From: an uncultured Candidatus Saccharibacteria bacterium
Lineage (GTDB): Bacteria; Patescibacteriota; Saccharimonadia; Saccharimonadales; Saccharimonadaceae
DNA length: 38,079 nt
NCBI GenBank assembly: GCA_949070545.1
Contig: CARTQV010000001.1
Location: 1 to 38,079 of the forward strand
Direction: 5' to 3'
Under the pieces are notes generated by a model. It had not been told where the DNA came from. It saw only the letters and a program-made list of their open reading frames with translations, and ran no database searches. Shown here in pieces: positions 1 to 7,464 of this stretch. The translations under genes and the position numbers were made by a program. Positions within the stretch are counted from its first letter, which is position 1. Each line of letters opens with the position of its first letter.

Positions 1-131
1 TAGTCATAAAGGAACCTATCGCTTATGTCACAAAAAGCGACACCGCAAGGTGTCTTATGCCATTCACAATCATAAAACCAAGCTGTAACTCGGAATACAA
101 TCATTAAAGCGGTGCCGCTTCCTAATTGCAT
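1..131 (-). CDS. Possible partial ORF running off the left edge, unknown
   Basis: An open frame on the minus strand starts at ATG 131-129 and stays open for 43 codons to the window edge. Its product begins MQLGSGTALMIVFR and is followed by a Cys-containing stretch (DCEWHKTPCGV). I recognise no family. A promoter-like extended -10 lies about 80 nt upstream, but there is no convincing ribosome site. The same bases hold a perfect hairpin with a GCAA tetraloop (39-54, arms GACACC/GGTGTC) and a smaller one (AAGCG/CGCTT, 108-121), so an untranslated RNA is an equally reasonable reading. Confidence 0.2.
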   Translation of the reverse strand, partial: MQLGSGTALMIVFRVTAWFYDCEWHKTPCGVAFCDISDRFLYD

Positions 132-209
132 TCAAATATAGTTACCTTGGATCTATGATTGCGTAAATGTTCTAATCAAAAACTGATTGTGATAACATAA
201 GACATTTTT

Positions 210-215
210 ATTATA
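210..215 (-). promoter_or_regulatory. Extended -10 promoter pointing left
   Basis: On the minus strand the sequence reads TGT-TATAAT, a perfect -10 with the extended TG. A weak -35 (TTGGTT) lies 17 nt upstream. It would start transcription toward the left edge, separate from ruvC. Confidence 0.35.
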
Positions 216-238
216 ACACAGCTTTTTATCATAACCAA

Positions 239-269
239 AATAAATGTTGTAAAAATGACAACATTTATT
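239..269 (-). terminator. Inverted repeat after ruvC, possible terminator
   Basis: A perfect 12-bp inverted repeat (AATAAATGTTGT at 239-250, ACAACATTTATT at 258-269) with a 7-nt loop begins 28 nt beyond the ruvC stop. On the minus strand the stem is followed by TTTTGG. It is AT-rich, so a weak intrinsic terminator or a protein site are both possible. Confidence 0.4.
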
Positions 270-296
270 GGTGGATCAGTTCAAAACAGCACTCTA

Positions 297-770
297 TTAG
301 TTCGTTTTAGAAACAAACGAATGCACGATGGCGACAGCGAGGGCATCAGCGGCATCGTCGGGTTTCGGAGCGGTTTTTAGACCGAGATGAAGGCGGACCA
401 TTTCTTGGATTTGGGCCTTATGGGCATGTCCGTCACCGCAGATAGCATTTTTGATTTGGTTTGGGGCATATTCGAAAATCTCGAGACCGCATTGTTTGGC
501 TACTAGCATACAAACTCCGCGTGCCTCGGCGACGGAGATGCCGGTTGTAATATTTTGTTTGAAAAAGAGTTTTTCGATTGCCATGACGTTGGGATGGTTC
601 TGGTCGATGATTTCGTGCAGTGAATTATAGATATCTTCGAGGCGGTCAGGGAGCGGGGTGTGGGGTGGAGTGGTAATAACGCCAAAATCGAGTGCGGTTT
701 CGCCTTTGATGATGCCGAAACCGCAAATGCCCGTTCCTGGGTCAATACCAAGTATTCTATTCGTTGACAT
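297..770 (-). CDS. ruvC: Crossover junction endodeoxyribonuclease RuvC
   Basis: Holliday-junction resolvase that nicks four-way DNA junctions after RuvAB branch migration. The 157 residues match the usual RuvC length. Visible motifs are the N-terminal GIDPGTGICGFG strand with acidic Asp10, the AIEKLFF segment with Glu66, and the C-terminal PDDAADALAVA helix with Asp138, Asp139 and Asp142, which together supply the metal-binding site of the RNase H-like fold. The start overlaps the 3' end of radA by 14 bases, so the two genes are translationally coupled. ruvA and ruvB are not in the window. Confidence 0.95.
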   Translation of the reverse strand: MSTNRILGIDPGTGICGFGIIKGETALDFGVITTPPHTPLPDRLEDIYNSLHEIIDQNHPNVMAIEKLFFKQNITTGISVAEARGVCMLVAKQCGLEIFEYAPNQIKNAICGDGHAHKAQIQEMVRLHLGLKTAPKPDDAADALAVAIVHSFVSKTN

Positions 771-2112
771 AATCGATGAGGGTATTTCTTAGGTCTTTTA
801 CGGGGACGACGAACTCGTCTTTGACGGTGGCGGGAGCGATGGCGTGGGCGAAGCCGAGCTTTTTTGCTTCGGAGATGCGTTGGTCGGGGCGGAAGGCAGA
901 GCGAATCTCACCACCGAGGCCGACTTCTCCGAATACGACGAAATCTTCGGAGAGTTTGCGCCCGGCGACGGCAGAGGCGATTGCGAGACAAATTGCGAGG
1001 TCAGCGGCGGAATCTTGGACTTTTAAGCCCCCGACGACATTAATGAAAACATCTTTGTCGGAAAGTTTGAGTTTTGTGCGGCGTTCGATGACGGCGATGA
1101 GAAGATTCAGGCGATTTAGGTCATAACCGGAAGCAGTGCGCTTCGGATAGCCGAAATTGGTCGGCGTGACGAGGGCTTGAATTTCGACCAAGATCGGTCT
1201 CGTTCCTTCGAGAGTGGCGAGAATAATCGAGCCGTCGGTGTTTTGGCGTTCGGCAAGCAAAGCGGCAGAAGGATTTTCGACTTCGGCGAGTCCTTCACGG
1301 TTCATTTCGAAAATTGCAGCTTCGCTGGTTGAGCCAAAACGGTTTTTAATAGCGCGGATGATTTTGAAGCCGCCGTAGCGATCGCCTTCGAAATTTAAGA
1401 CGACATCGACGAGGTGTTCGAGAACCTTCGGACCAGCCAAAGTTCCCTCTTTTGTGACGTGGCCGACGATGATAACGGCGGTGTTAGAGGTTTTGGCGGC
1501 GCGAATGATGAGGTTGCCACAGTTAGTGACCTGAGAAACTCCACCTGGAGCGGAAGCGATTTCGGCCAAGGTTAGGGTTTGGATCGAATCGACTACGACG
1601 AGATCGAAATCACTTTCTTCGATAGTTTTTGCAATATCATTCGCGGAAGTGGAACTCGCGAACTTCAAGTTGTCTGATTCGGCGCCGAGGCGGATGGCGC
1701 GGAGTTTGACTTGGCCGGCGGACTCCTCACCTGAAACATAAAGGACTTTTGCGTTATCGGCGATATGAGCGCAAATTTGCATCAAGATAGTTGATTTTCC
1801 GATACCAGGTTGCCCAGCAAGTAACATGACCGACCCAGGCAAAATACCGCCACCGAGTACGATGTCGAGGTCGTGGAATCCGGTCGGAAGGCGTTCTTTT
1901 TCATCGGAGATTTCAAGGTCGCGAATAGAGACGAAGTCGAGCTGTTTCCCTGACATCTGTCCGCGTCCGACGGCGGATTTTTCGTCACGACTGCTTTCGT
2001 CGAATTGTTGGATGAGCGAACTCCAGGCACCGCATTTGTTGCAACGCCCAGTCCAGTTTTTGTAGATTGCGCCACATTGTTGACAGACGAATTCGATGTG
2101 AGATTTAGCCAT
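757..2112 (-). CDS. radA: DNA repair protein RadA (branch-migration ATPase)
   Basis: RecA-like ATPase that promotes branch migration and processing of recombination intermediates. The 451 residues show the full family architecture: a four-cysteine zinc finger (Cys10, Cys13, Cys24, Cys27), Walker A GQPGIGKST at 100-108, Walker B VVVDS at 172-176, the RadA signature KNRFG at 256-260, and a C-terminal Lon-protease-like domain without an obvious peptidase role. It lies between the CBS-pair gene and ruvC, overlapping ruvC by 14 bases, and makes a recombination-repair unit with it. There is no Shine-Dalgarno sequence; a TGC-TATAAT box ends 9 nt before the ATG, so the gene probably also has its own nearly leaderless transcript. 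Confidence 0.96.
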   Translation of the reverse strand: MAKSHIEFVCQQCGAIYKNWTGRCNKCGAWSSLIQQFDESSRDEKSAVGRGQMSGKQLDFVSIRDLEISDEKERLPTGFHDLDIVLGGGILPGSVMLLAGQPGIGKSTILMQICAHIADNAKVLYVSGEESAGQVKLRAIRLGAESDNLKFASSTSANDIAKTIEESDFDLVVVDSIQTLTLAEIASAPGGVSQVTNCGNLIIRAAKTSNTAVIIVGHVTKEGTLAGPKVLEHLVDVVLNFEGDRYGGFKIIRAIKNRFGSTSEAAIFEMNREGLAEVENPSAALLAERQNTDGSIILATLEGTRPILVEIQALVTPTNFGYPKRTASGYDLNRLNLLIAVIERRTKLKLSDKDVFINVVGGLKVQDSAADLAICLAIASAVAGRKLSEDFVVFGEVGLGGEIRSAFRPDQRISEAKKLGFAHAIAPATVKDEFVVPVKDLRNTLIDYVNE

Positions 2113-2121
2113 ATATGATCT

Positions 2122-2127
2122 ATTATA
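2122..2127 (-). promoter_or_regulatory. Extended -10 promoter of radA
   Basis: The minus strand reads TGC-TATAAT with 9 nt to the radA ATG (2112). No ribosome-binding sequence fits in between, so the transcript would carry a leader of only about 0-3 nt. Confidence 0.5.
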
Positions 2128-2130
2128 GCA

Positions 2131-2919
2131 TTACATTTTTCGCTTTGCTACGGCGAGCTTATCGGAGTCGCGGTCGAAGTTGTCGGTTGGAGATTCGCCA
2201 AGGAGATAGTCAATCAACATTTCATAGGTCAAAATACCAACAATACGTTCAAAGCGGTCGACGACGAGGAAAAAGTAACAATTCGTGCGCAGGAACGCGG
2301 CGAGGGCTTGGTTCAGAGTATAATCTTCGCGTAAATAATAAACTTTTGGGTCGATAATATCGCTGGCACGGCTGGTTTCGCGTACTTCGAGACTGTTGAG
2401 AGCAGTTGTATGGATTAGGCCGATGATTTTGTGGTTCTCGTCGAGGACGGGAAAATGCTGGAACCCTGAGCGATAGAGTCGATCGAGAGTTAATGGACCG
2501 AGCACTTCGTCGTCTCGGACATAAGTAATCGCACTTTGGGGGAGCATAAGCTCGGAAACGCGAACATTCGGGAAGTTCATGATGGTGGCGATGACATGTC
2601 GTTCGCGTTGGTTGAGGACGGAGCGCGGAGTGCGTTTCATAAGATCGAGAAACTCTTCAATGGTGGACGGGGCGGGTAGTTTTTCGCTCGTTTTGGGCTT
2701 ATCGGGTTTTTCCGTGGGTCTCTCGGCGGATTTTTTGGTAGTTTTTGGGGAATTCGGCGTTCGATAAGGTTCAAGTTTTGGGTCGGACCAGCGCGCGAAA
2801 GACGTCAAGGCATCGGTTTTAGCTTTTCTGAACGCCTTTTTCGCATGTAGCCAAAAATCTTCGAGCGCGTCGAGAACCTGGTCAAAAAAACTTGGGGATG
2901 TATCTTTTTTCTGGTCCAT
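2131..2919 (-). CDS. CBS-domain-pair protein (CorC/HlyC-like regulatory half)
   Basis: Residues 1-90 are charged and low in complexity (Lys/Pro/Thr-rich around 50-85). From about residue 90 the sequence matches the cytosolic part of CorC/TlyC-type transporters: the lead-in LDLMKRTPRSVLNQRERHVIATIMNFPNVRVSELMLP is followed by two CBS motifs (to about 245). The usual DUF21 membrane domain in front of the CBS pair and the CorC_HlyC domain behind it are absent. CBS pairs bind adenine nucleotides, so a soluble nucleotide-sensing role is possible. It heads the radA-ruvC cluster, 18 nt before radA. Its link to DNA repair is positional only. Confidence 0.75.
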   Translation of the reverse strand: MDQKKDTSPSFFDQVLDALEDFWLHAKKAFRKAKTDALTSFARWSDPKLEPYRTPNSPKTTKKSAERPTEKPDKPKTSEKLPAPSTIEEFLDLMKRTPRSVLNQRERHVIATIMNFPNVRVSELMLPQSAITYVRDDEVLGPLTLDRLYRSGFQHFPVLDENHKIIGLIHTTALNSLEVRETSRASDIIDPKVYYLREDYTLNQALAAFLRTNCYFFLVVDRFERIVGILTYEMLIDYLLGESPTDNFDRDSDKLAVAKRKM

Positions 2920-2921
2920 GT

Positions 2922-2934
2922 TATAATCATTATA
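2922..2934. promoter_or_regulatory. Divergent overlapping -10 boxes (CBS gene / dsbA-like gene)
   Basis: A plus-strand TATAAT (2922-2927) and a minus-strand TATAAT (2929-2934, preceded by TGT) lie almost back to back. The minus box ends 9 nt before the CBS-protein ATG (2919), leaving practically no leader. The plus box leaves about 25 nt of leader with a GGAGG ribosome site at 2950-2954 before ATG 2959. The two promoters should compete. Confidence 0.5.
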
Positions 2935-2958
2935 ACATAATTAGAATGCGGAGGATTT

Positions 2959-3666
2959 ATGGACAAGAAGACTTGGATTGTGATTGCAGCGATTGTGGCG
3001 ATTTTCGGCGGGCTTGTGGCGATTACTTCGATCCAAAACCGTGACGAAACGGTGGCGGTTGACTATGGCGAGTACGACCTGACGGAGATTATTCCGGCGA
3101 GTGAGGCGTCAGGAAATTTGACGGAAAATGTGGAAGGAGACCCAGAAGCGCCGATTTTGATTTTTGATTATGCTGATTATCAATGCGAAGGTTGTGCGTC
3201 GATGAATCCATATTTGAATAAATTGGTCGAGGAATATGACGGTAAAGTGGCGGTGGTATTTCGCGGTTATATCCAATCCTATCACCAGAATGGCACGGCG
3301 GCGGCTTCGGCGGCGAATGCAGCGGCGCTGCAAGGCTATTGGTCGAAATTTAAGGATTTAATGTTTACGAATCAAGACGAGTGGTATTCCGCAAATGCGG
3401 CGGATCGCCAGAAACTTTATGAAAAATATTTCACGGAAGCCTCGGAAGGTAAAGGTGATTTGGAAAAATTCCGCGAAGATATGAATAGCAAAGAAGTGGC
3501 ACAGAAAATTACTTTCGATCGTGGGCTGGCGGACAAAGTCGGACTGGAATGGACGCCTTCGGTTTGGTTGGGTGATGAATTGATTCCGCGCGAAGAAATG
3601 GGCGCAGATTTCTTGAAGAACATGCGCGAAAAGATTGACGCGAAGTTGAAAGAAATTGAGAAATAG
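2959..3666 (+). CDS. Membrane-anchored DsbA/BdbD-like thiol-disulfide oxidoreductase
   Basis: An N-terminal hydrophobic segment (about residues 5-23) acts as a signal anchor. The rest is an extracytoplasmic DsbA-like thioredoxin fold: the strand APILIFDYADYQ leads into the CEGC active site (Cys76, Cys79), and a cis-proline motif WTPSVWLGDE comes near the C-terminus. The family oxidises or isomerises cysteines in exported proteins and is common in single-membrane bacteria as BdbD-type proteins. A GGAGG ribosome site precedes the ATG. Likely clients in this window are the cell-surface proteins with paired cysteines, which is an inference. Confidence 0.85.
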   Translation: MDKKTWIVIAAIVAIFGGLVAITSIQNRDETVAVDYGEYDLTEIIPASEASGNLTENVEGDPEAPILIFDYADYQCEGCASMNPYLNKLVEEYDGKVAVVFRGYIQSYHQNGTAAASAANAAALQGYWSKFKDLMFTNQDEWYSANAADRQKLYEKYFTEASEGKGDLEKFREDMNSKEVAQKITFDRGLADKVGLEWTPSVWLGDELIPREEMGADFLKNMREKIDAKLKEIEK

Positions 3667-3677
3667 CCTCGAGCTGA

Positions 3678-3706
3678 GTGACAAAATCGCCAGACTATAG
3701 TATAAT
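3678..3706 (+). promoter_or_regulatory. Sigma70-type promoter for the first methyltransferase-like gene
   Basis: GTGACA (3678-3683) and a perfect TATAAT (3701-3706) are separated by 17 nt. Transcription would begin near 3713, leaving about 36 nt of leader containing the ribosome site AAAGGAGGTG. Confidence 0.7.
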
Positions 3707-3722
3707 ATATAGTGTCTTTTGA

Positions 3723-3742
3723 AGCACTTTATAAAGGAGGTG
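3723..3742 (+). repeat. Leader element, copy 1
   Basis: AGCACTTTATAAAGGAGGTG just before the TTG start of the first methyltransferase-like gene closely matches 7437-7458 before the paralogue. Both contain the ribosome site. Confidence 0.5.
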
Positions 3743-3748
3743 GTTTGT

Positions 3749-4801
3749 TTGGCGAAAAAGACAAAGTTTTATGCTCGGGTGTTGGACAGAACGGAGCCGG
3801 CAGAAGGGTGGATGGATGAATGCCAGATTCGTGGAAATGAATACGAAGGCGATTTGGTGGCGTTACACCAGTTGCTCGTGAGTAAACAAACGTCGCCAGC
3901 TTTGCTGAAGGAGTTTGCCTATGGCGTTTTTTGTGATGGCGACTTGGATGCGTCGAACTTGTGCAGGCTGGACGAGAAATCGCATAAAGCGGATATGTTG
4001 ATATCCTATGCGGCGCTTAATCCATATTTTAAAGCGATACGCTGGCGCGATTATCAGTCTTGGAGGGTAATCCAGAATCGAATTATGCGCTATCGTCGCG
4101 CGAAAGCTGTGGAGGACGCTTTGTCGGAACAAATTGCAGGAAAACTCGGCAAAAAATCTGAGAAGCCGTTAGTGATTGTCATTGGAGCGGGTTACTTGCC
4201 GGTTGTGCGTCGGTTTGATGCGTCAGCGGAGTGTCTTGAAGATCTCGATATTGTGGCGTGTGATACTGATATCGGCGTGTCGAAAGAAATCTTGGATGAG
4301 TTATTTCGGCGGCAGTTTTATACGGATTCCCTAGATGACAGTAAGTTGATGAATGGCGTAGGAGCGTCGGTGATTCAATATCGACATTGCACGCTTGATG
4401 AACTATATGATAGTCGAGATTTCCTCGGAAAGGCTGATGTTGTAGTCTTGGACGGGGCACTCATGCATTATCCGAAGGCCAATGAACGGCAGCAAGTCGT
4501 GCAAAGGGCGTTATATCTGCTAAAACCGGATGGCGTTTTAAGTTGCGACCTAATCACAAAGTTCCCAGAGATGAAGGAGGGTCGAGAGGCTTTTGGTATC
4601 CAGCCGGGCGATAAGCTCGAAAAAAGTGTGACTAGCGCAAAGAATAAGATGCTACAGATTTGTGCAAATCTTAACACAACTTTGAGTTGGAAAATGGACT
4701 CTGAACGTAGCCTGCGCCCGATGGCGATTCATTTCGAGATTTCGGCGCCAGTGCATGATATTGATTATCGTCTGGCGACTGGGCTAACGAACCTGTCGTA
4801 A
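3749..4801 (+). CDS. Rossmann-fold methyltransferase-like protein, paralogue 1
   Basis: I chose the TTG start at 3749 because the strong ribosome site AAGGAGG ends 8 nt before it; an upstream in-frame TTG at 3719 has none. The 350-residue product has a helical N-terminal half without a recognised fold. A Rossmann half follows: VIVIGAGYLP (143-151) as the nucleotide/SAM loop, an acidic ACDTD at 170-174 ending strand 2, VVVLDGALMHYP (231-242) at the motif IV position, and LLKPDGVL (257-264). This layout is typical of class I SAM-dependent methyltransferases, though the loop is not a full GxGxG. The substrate is unknown. A diverged paralogue lies at 7465-8619. Confidence 0.6.
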   Translation: MAKKTKFYARVLDRTEPAEGWMDECQIRGNEYEGDLVALHQLLVSKQTSPALLKEFAYGVFCDGDLDASNLCRLDEKSHKADMLISYAALNPYFKAIRWRDYQSWRVIQNRIMRYRRAKAVEDALSEQIAGKLGKKSEKPLVIVIGAGYLPVVRRFDASAECLEDLDIVACDTDIGVSKEILDELFRRQFYTDSLDDSKLMNGVGASVIQYRHCTLDELYDSRDFLGKADVVVLDGALMHYPKANERQQVVQRALYLLKPDGVLSCDLITKFPEMKEGREAFGIQPGDKLEKSVTSAKNKMLQICANLNTTLSWKMDSERSLRPMAIHFEISAPVHDIDYRLATGLTNLS

Positions 4802-4821
4802 GGTTAGCTTATCCACCTTGA

Positions 4822-4843
4822 CTTAGTTTTGGCCAAAACTAAG
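4822..4843. repeat. Perfect 22-bp palindrome before the terminator
   Basis: The left arm CTTAGTTTTGG (4822-4832) is directly followed by its exact reverse complement (4833-4843). It sits 1 nt before the terminator stem, between two convergent genes. It could form a second RNA hairpin in either direction or be a protein site. Confidence 0.6.
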
Positions 4844-4844
4844 A

Positions 4845-4876
4845 GCCCCCGCTTTAGCGGGGGCTTAATCTTTTAT
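4845..4876. terminator. Strong bidirectional intrinsic terminator
   Basis: GC-rich stem GCCCCCGC (4845-4852) and GCGGGGGC (4857-4864) with a TTTA loop. T-rich sequence follows on the plus strand (TTAATCTTTTATTTC); CTTAGTTTT follows on the minus strand. It serves the convergent methyltransferase-like gene and adhesin gene. Confidence 0.85.
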
Positions 4877-7275
4877 TTCTTTTTCACGGTTTTTGCATTT
4901 TTGGAACTTTTCATGGTCCGAGTGGTCTTTTTTGTAGCTTTTGCGCGTGATTTAGTCATTTTTGCATAAGATTTCTTGCGATTTTTCGCGGACATTTTGC
5001 TGTTCCGATCGGCCTTTGCCATGGCAGGCTGAAGGTTAGTGAAGCGGCGCAAGGTGAAATAGGTCGCGAATGATCCGGCAAAAATCGCCAGCATGACCAT
5101 GACAAAACCTTGTGACAAGATGACCTCAGCAAATCCTTGTTCGAAAATTGAGGCCATGGTTGTCCCAACGATGCCGGTGTTCGGGACGAAAGCAACTTCG
5201 CCGAGTGGCGCGAGATAGAGCAAGTTTCCGCCGATAATGTCCGAACGCGGAATGAATGGCGCGCTGCTAGGTGGAGTCGGAATTGGCTGATCTGGGGTTG
5301 ACGGTGTTTCTGGCTCGGGGGTTATTGGCGTAGGATTCTTTTTGTAGCGGACGATATATTCGAGATTCTCATCTTCGATTTTCCCTTTCACATTGTGGTA
5401 GTCGGGCGTATATTCGCCAATTTCTGGTGAAATAATGTCAAACTCGCTACCGGTCGTGAGCTCCTCGATGTAGTCATCGGCAGCTTTCGAGCCATCTTCA
5501 TAAATATAATGAATGGTCAAAGTCGGATTGGTTTTTGGCTCTTCGATAGGTTTTTTCGTGTAACGCACGATATAAGTCAAATCTTCGTTTTCAATCACGC
5601 CACTGACGAGCTTGATATCGGCGACATGATCAGCAATTTCTGGTGAATCAATGTCGAAACTACTGCCGGATTTCAAAGTTTCGACATAAGTCGGTGCAGC
5701 TTCGCTGTCGTCTTCGTAAAGATATTTTATGACGAGGTTATAGCTTTTCTCTTCGATGATTGGAGCTTCGTATTCGACAGTCGCGTAGTCATAAGTCACA
5801 CCAGCGTTCCCTTCCATGGTGGTGTAATAACTGACTAGACTGGTCATATCGCCCGAATAGGACGAAGTTTCACCGAAGTAACGGAAGTATAGCGTGTCGC
5901 CAGGTGTGCCATGCGGGGACATGCGAATTGGAGTTGCGAGTCTGAAGCCGTCAGCAGTCTCGCTTGGAGCGGAAATTTGGACTGGCTGCCAAGAGCTCTC
6001 ATCGCTCGGGGTTTTCGTGTAATAGAGAGTTTTCTCGTCAAGGGGCAAGAACCCAGAACGGTTGGTCGAGCCAGATTCGTTCTCAGTCTCGTTTTCGTCG
6101 ATATAAGCAGCAAGACGTTCGAGGTCGAGTGGATGATCGGGGTCACGATTTGTAATATCGGTAGTGAATTTAATGAGATTGCTGTTGTTTTCAGGTAATT
6201 TTCCGACAATTTCAGCGTCGATATTGCTATCAGCAGAAATTGGCCAGTTCATGTTGGAAATCGTGATCTTCGTGTTGGATTCGACGGTGCTGCGCTCAGC
6301 GTAGAAAAAGTCGAGATTAACAACGTCGCCAGGTTTTAGGTCGATGTCGATGGTTTCATACTTGTCGCCATAAGTTTGCCGAATAAGTTCGTTTAAAGGA
6401 CCGACATAACTATTAAAATCGCTACTCGGTTCGCCGAGAGAAATACGTGCACCGGTGTCATTGACATGCTGGACGTAGGTAGAAATCGTGCCGTCGGCGT
6501 TGATTTTGAACCAACCATCAAGCTTTTCATGAAGACCACCGATGTCGAGAATCAGGCGACCATTGAGGAAGACCCAGACATCGTCATCGCCTGAGAACTC
6601 AAATAATTCGCTACCATCGGCGGCAATTTTGGTGGCAAAATTAAGATGGGCGGTGAAATGATAGTTGTGTCCATTGTTCCAAGCCGAGTCGCCGTCGGAA
6701 AAGTTGACATTATCAAGCGGAAAGACATTAGTCGCGCCATAAGTGTAGGTATTTTTCCCTGTGCGCGTGAAGGTAACTTCGCTATCGTAGCGTTTTGAGA
6801 CGGAAGTGTCGTGAAACCAACGATAGAAGTTGTCGGTCGGTTGGGCGGGGTCGTTTCCGGTGATATTTGCCGTAAAAACGTCGCGGTTCGCATTCCAAGA
6901 GTCGGAATTGTTTGTGAAAGTCGGGATGGGCAGACCGTCAGCACCGAGATGGTCTTTCACAAGTCCTTGGACCGCGCCGGCGGTCCAATAGTTGCAAATT
7001 ACCCATTCAAATTGGCGGTTAGGGTCATTGCAATCGTCCTGACGTTGGTCCCAATAACTAATTGGGACAGTGATTGTGTCGGGATTGCCAAGCGAAGCAG
7101 TTTCCCAAGATGCAGGGACGCCGTGCTCGTTGGCGATAGCCTCGAGTGACATGGCGCGCACAAGCGACGAGACGGCGATGATGGTTAGTATGAGAAAAGA
7201 GGCGCAAGCGACGGCGCGCGCAGCGATGCAGGCACGATGTTTCATAAGTTTTTGACGAGCTTTCTTTGTAGGCAT
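4873..7275 (-). CDS. Fibro-slime / MucBP surface adhesin with C-terminal membrane anchor
   Basis: This 800-residue exported protein has a basic N-terminus and hydrophobic signal (about 18-41). A fibro-slime-type domain (about 60-340) contains the signature GDDDVWVFLNGRLILDIGG (229-247) of PA14-like carbohydrate-binding folds. A beta-rich region (350-505) and two tandem MucBP-like repeats (about 512-575 and 584-646, each beginning with hydrophobic residues then Y-E-D and ending YIVRY) follow. Then come a Pro-rich linker (648-675), a VPNTG motif (697-701), one membrane segment (about 719-741) and a very basic Lys-rich tail. MucBP domains bind mucins and glycans, so adhesion to a host cell or mucus is the likely role. 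AAGGG lies 6 nt before the ATG. Confidence 0.85.
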   Translation of the reverse strand: MPTKKARQKLMKHRACIAARAVACASFLILTIIAVSSLVRAMSLEAIANEHGVPASWETASLGNPDTITVPISYWDQRQDDCNDPNRQFEWVICNYWTAGAVQGLVKDHLGADGLPIPTFTNNSDSWNANRDVFTANITGNDPAQPTDNFYRWFHDTSVSKRYDSEVTFTRTGKNTYTYGATNVFPLDNVNFSDGDSAWNNGHNYHFTAHLNFATKIAADGSELFEFSGDDDVWVFLNGRLILDIGGLHEKLDGWFKINADGTISTYVQHVNDTGARISLGEPSSDFNSYVGPLNELIRQTYGDKYETIDIDLKPGDVVNLDFFYAERSTVESNTKITISNMNWPISADSNIDAEIVGKLPENNSNLIKFTTDITNRDPDHPLDLERLAAYIDENETENESGSTNRSGFLPLDEKTLYYTKTPSDESSWQPVQISAPSETADGFRLATPIRMSPHGTPGDTLYFRYFGETSSYSGDMTSLVSYYTTMEGNAGVTYDYATVEYEAPIIEEKSYNLVIKYLYEDDSEAAPTYVETLKSGSSFDIDSPEIADHVADIKLVSGVIENEDLTYIVRYTKKPIEEPKTNPTLTIHYIYEDGSKAADDYIEELTTGSEFDIISPEIGEYTPDYHNVKGKIEDENLEYIVRYKKNPTPITPEPETPSTPDQPIPTPPSSAPFIPRSDIIGGNLLYLAPLGEVAFVPNTGIVGTTMASIFEQGFAEVILSQGFVMVMLAIFAGSFATYFTLRRFTNLQPAMAKADRNSKMSAKNRKKSYAKMTKSRAKATKKTTRTMKSSKNAKTVKKK

Positions 7276-7360
7276 GTTTGACCCTTATATAATATAATAC
7301 TTATTCTTATTATAATATACTTGTCCGAAAAAGGTCAAGGCTACTTAGTAAAAATAAATC

Positions 7361-7389
7361 TAGACAAAGATGGGGTGGTGTTTTAGAAT
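7361..7389 (+). promoter_or_regulatory. Candidate promoter for the second methyltransferase-like gene
   Basis: TAGACA (7361-7366) and TAGAAT (7384-7389) are 17 nt apart, each one mismatch from consensus. The resulting leader of about 70 nt includes the conserved leader element at 7437-7458. Confidence 0.5.
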
Positions 7390-7436
7390 AGCTCAGAAAG
7401 GAAAGGTTGTATGGTGGGATATAAATTATTGTTCTT

Positions 7437-7458
7437 AGCACTTTAAGAAAGGAAGGTG
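7437..7458 (+). repeat. Leader element, copy 2
   Basis: AGCACTTTAAG-AAAGGAAGGTG matches the copy at 3723-3742 apart from small insertions, and also ends just before a TTG start. The two leaders probably descend from one duplication together with the genes. Confidence 0.5.
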
Positions 7459-7464
7459 AATGAA

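Noticed and set aside
3719..3748. Upstream TTG start for the first methyltransferase-like protein.
   Set aside because: The sequence between holds the Shine-Dalgarno AAAGGAGGTG, which positions the ribosome on TTG 3,749.
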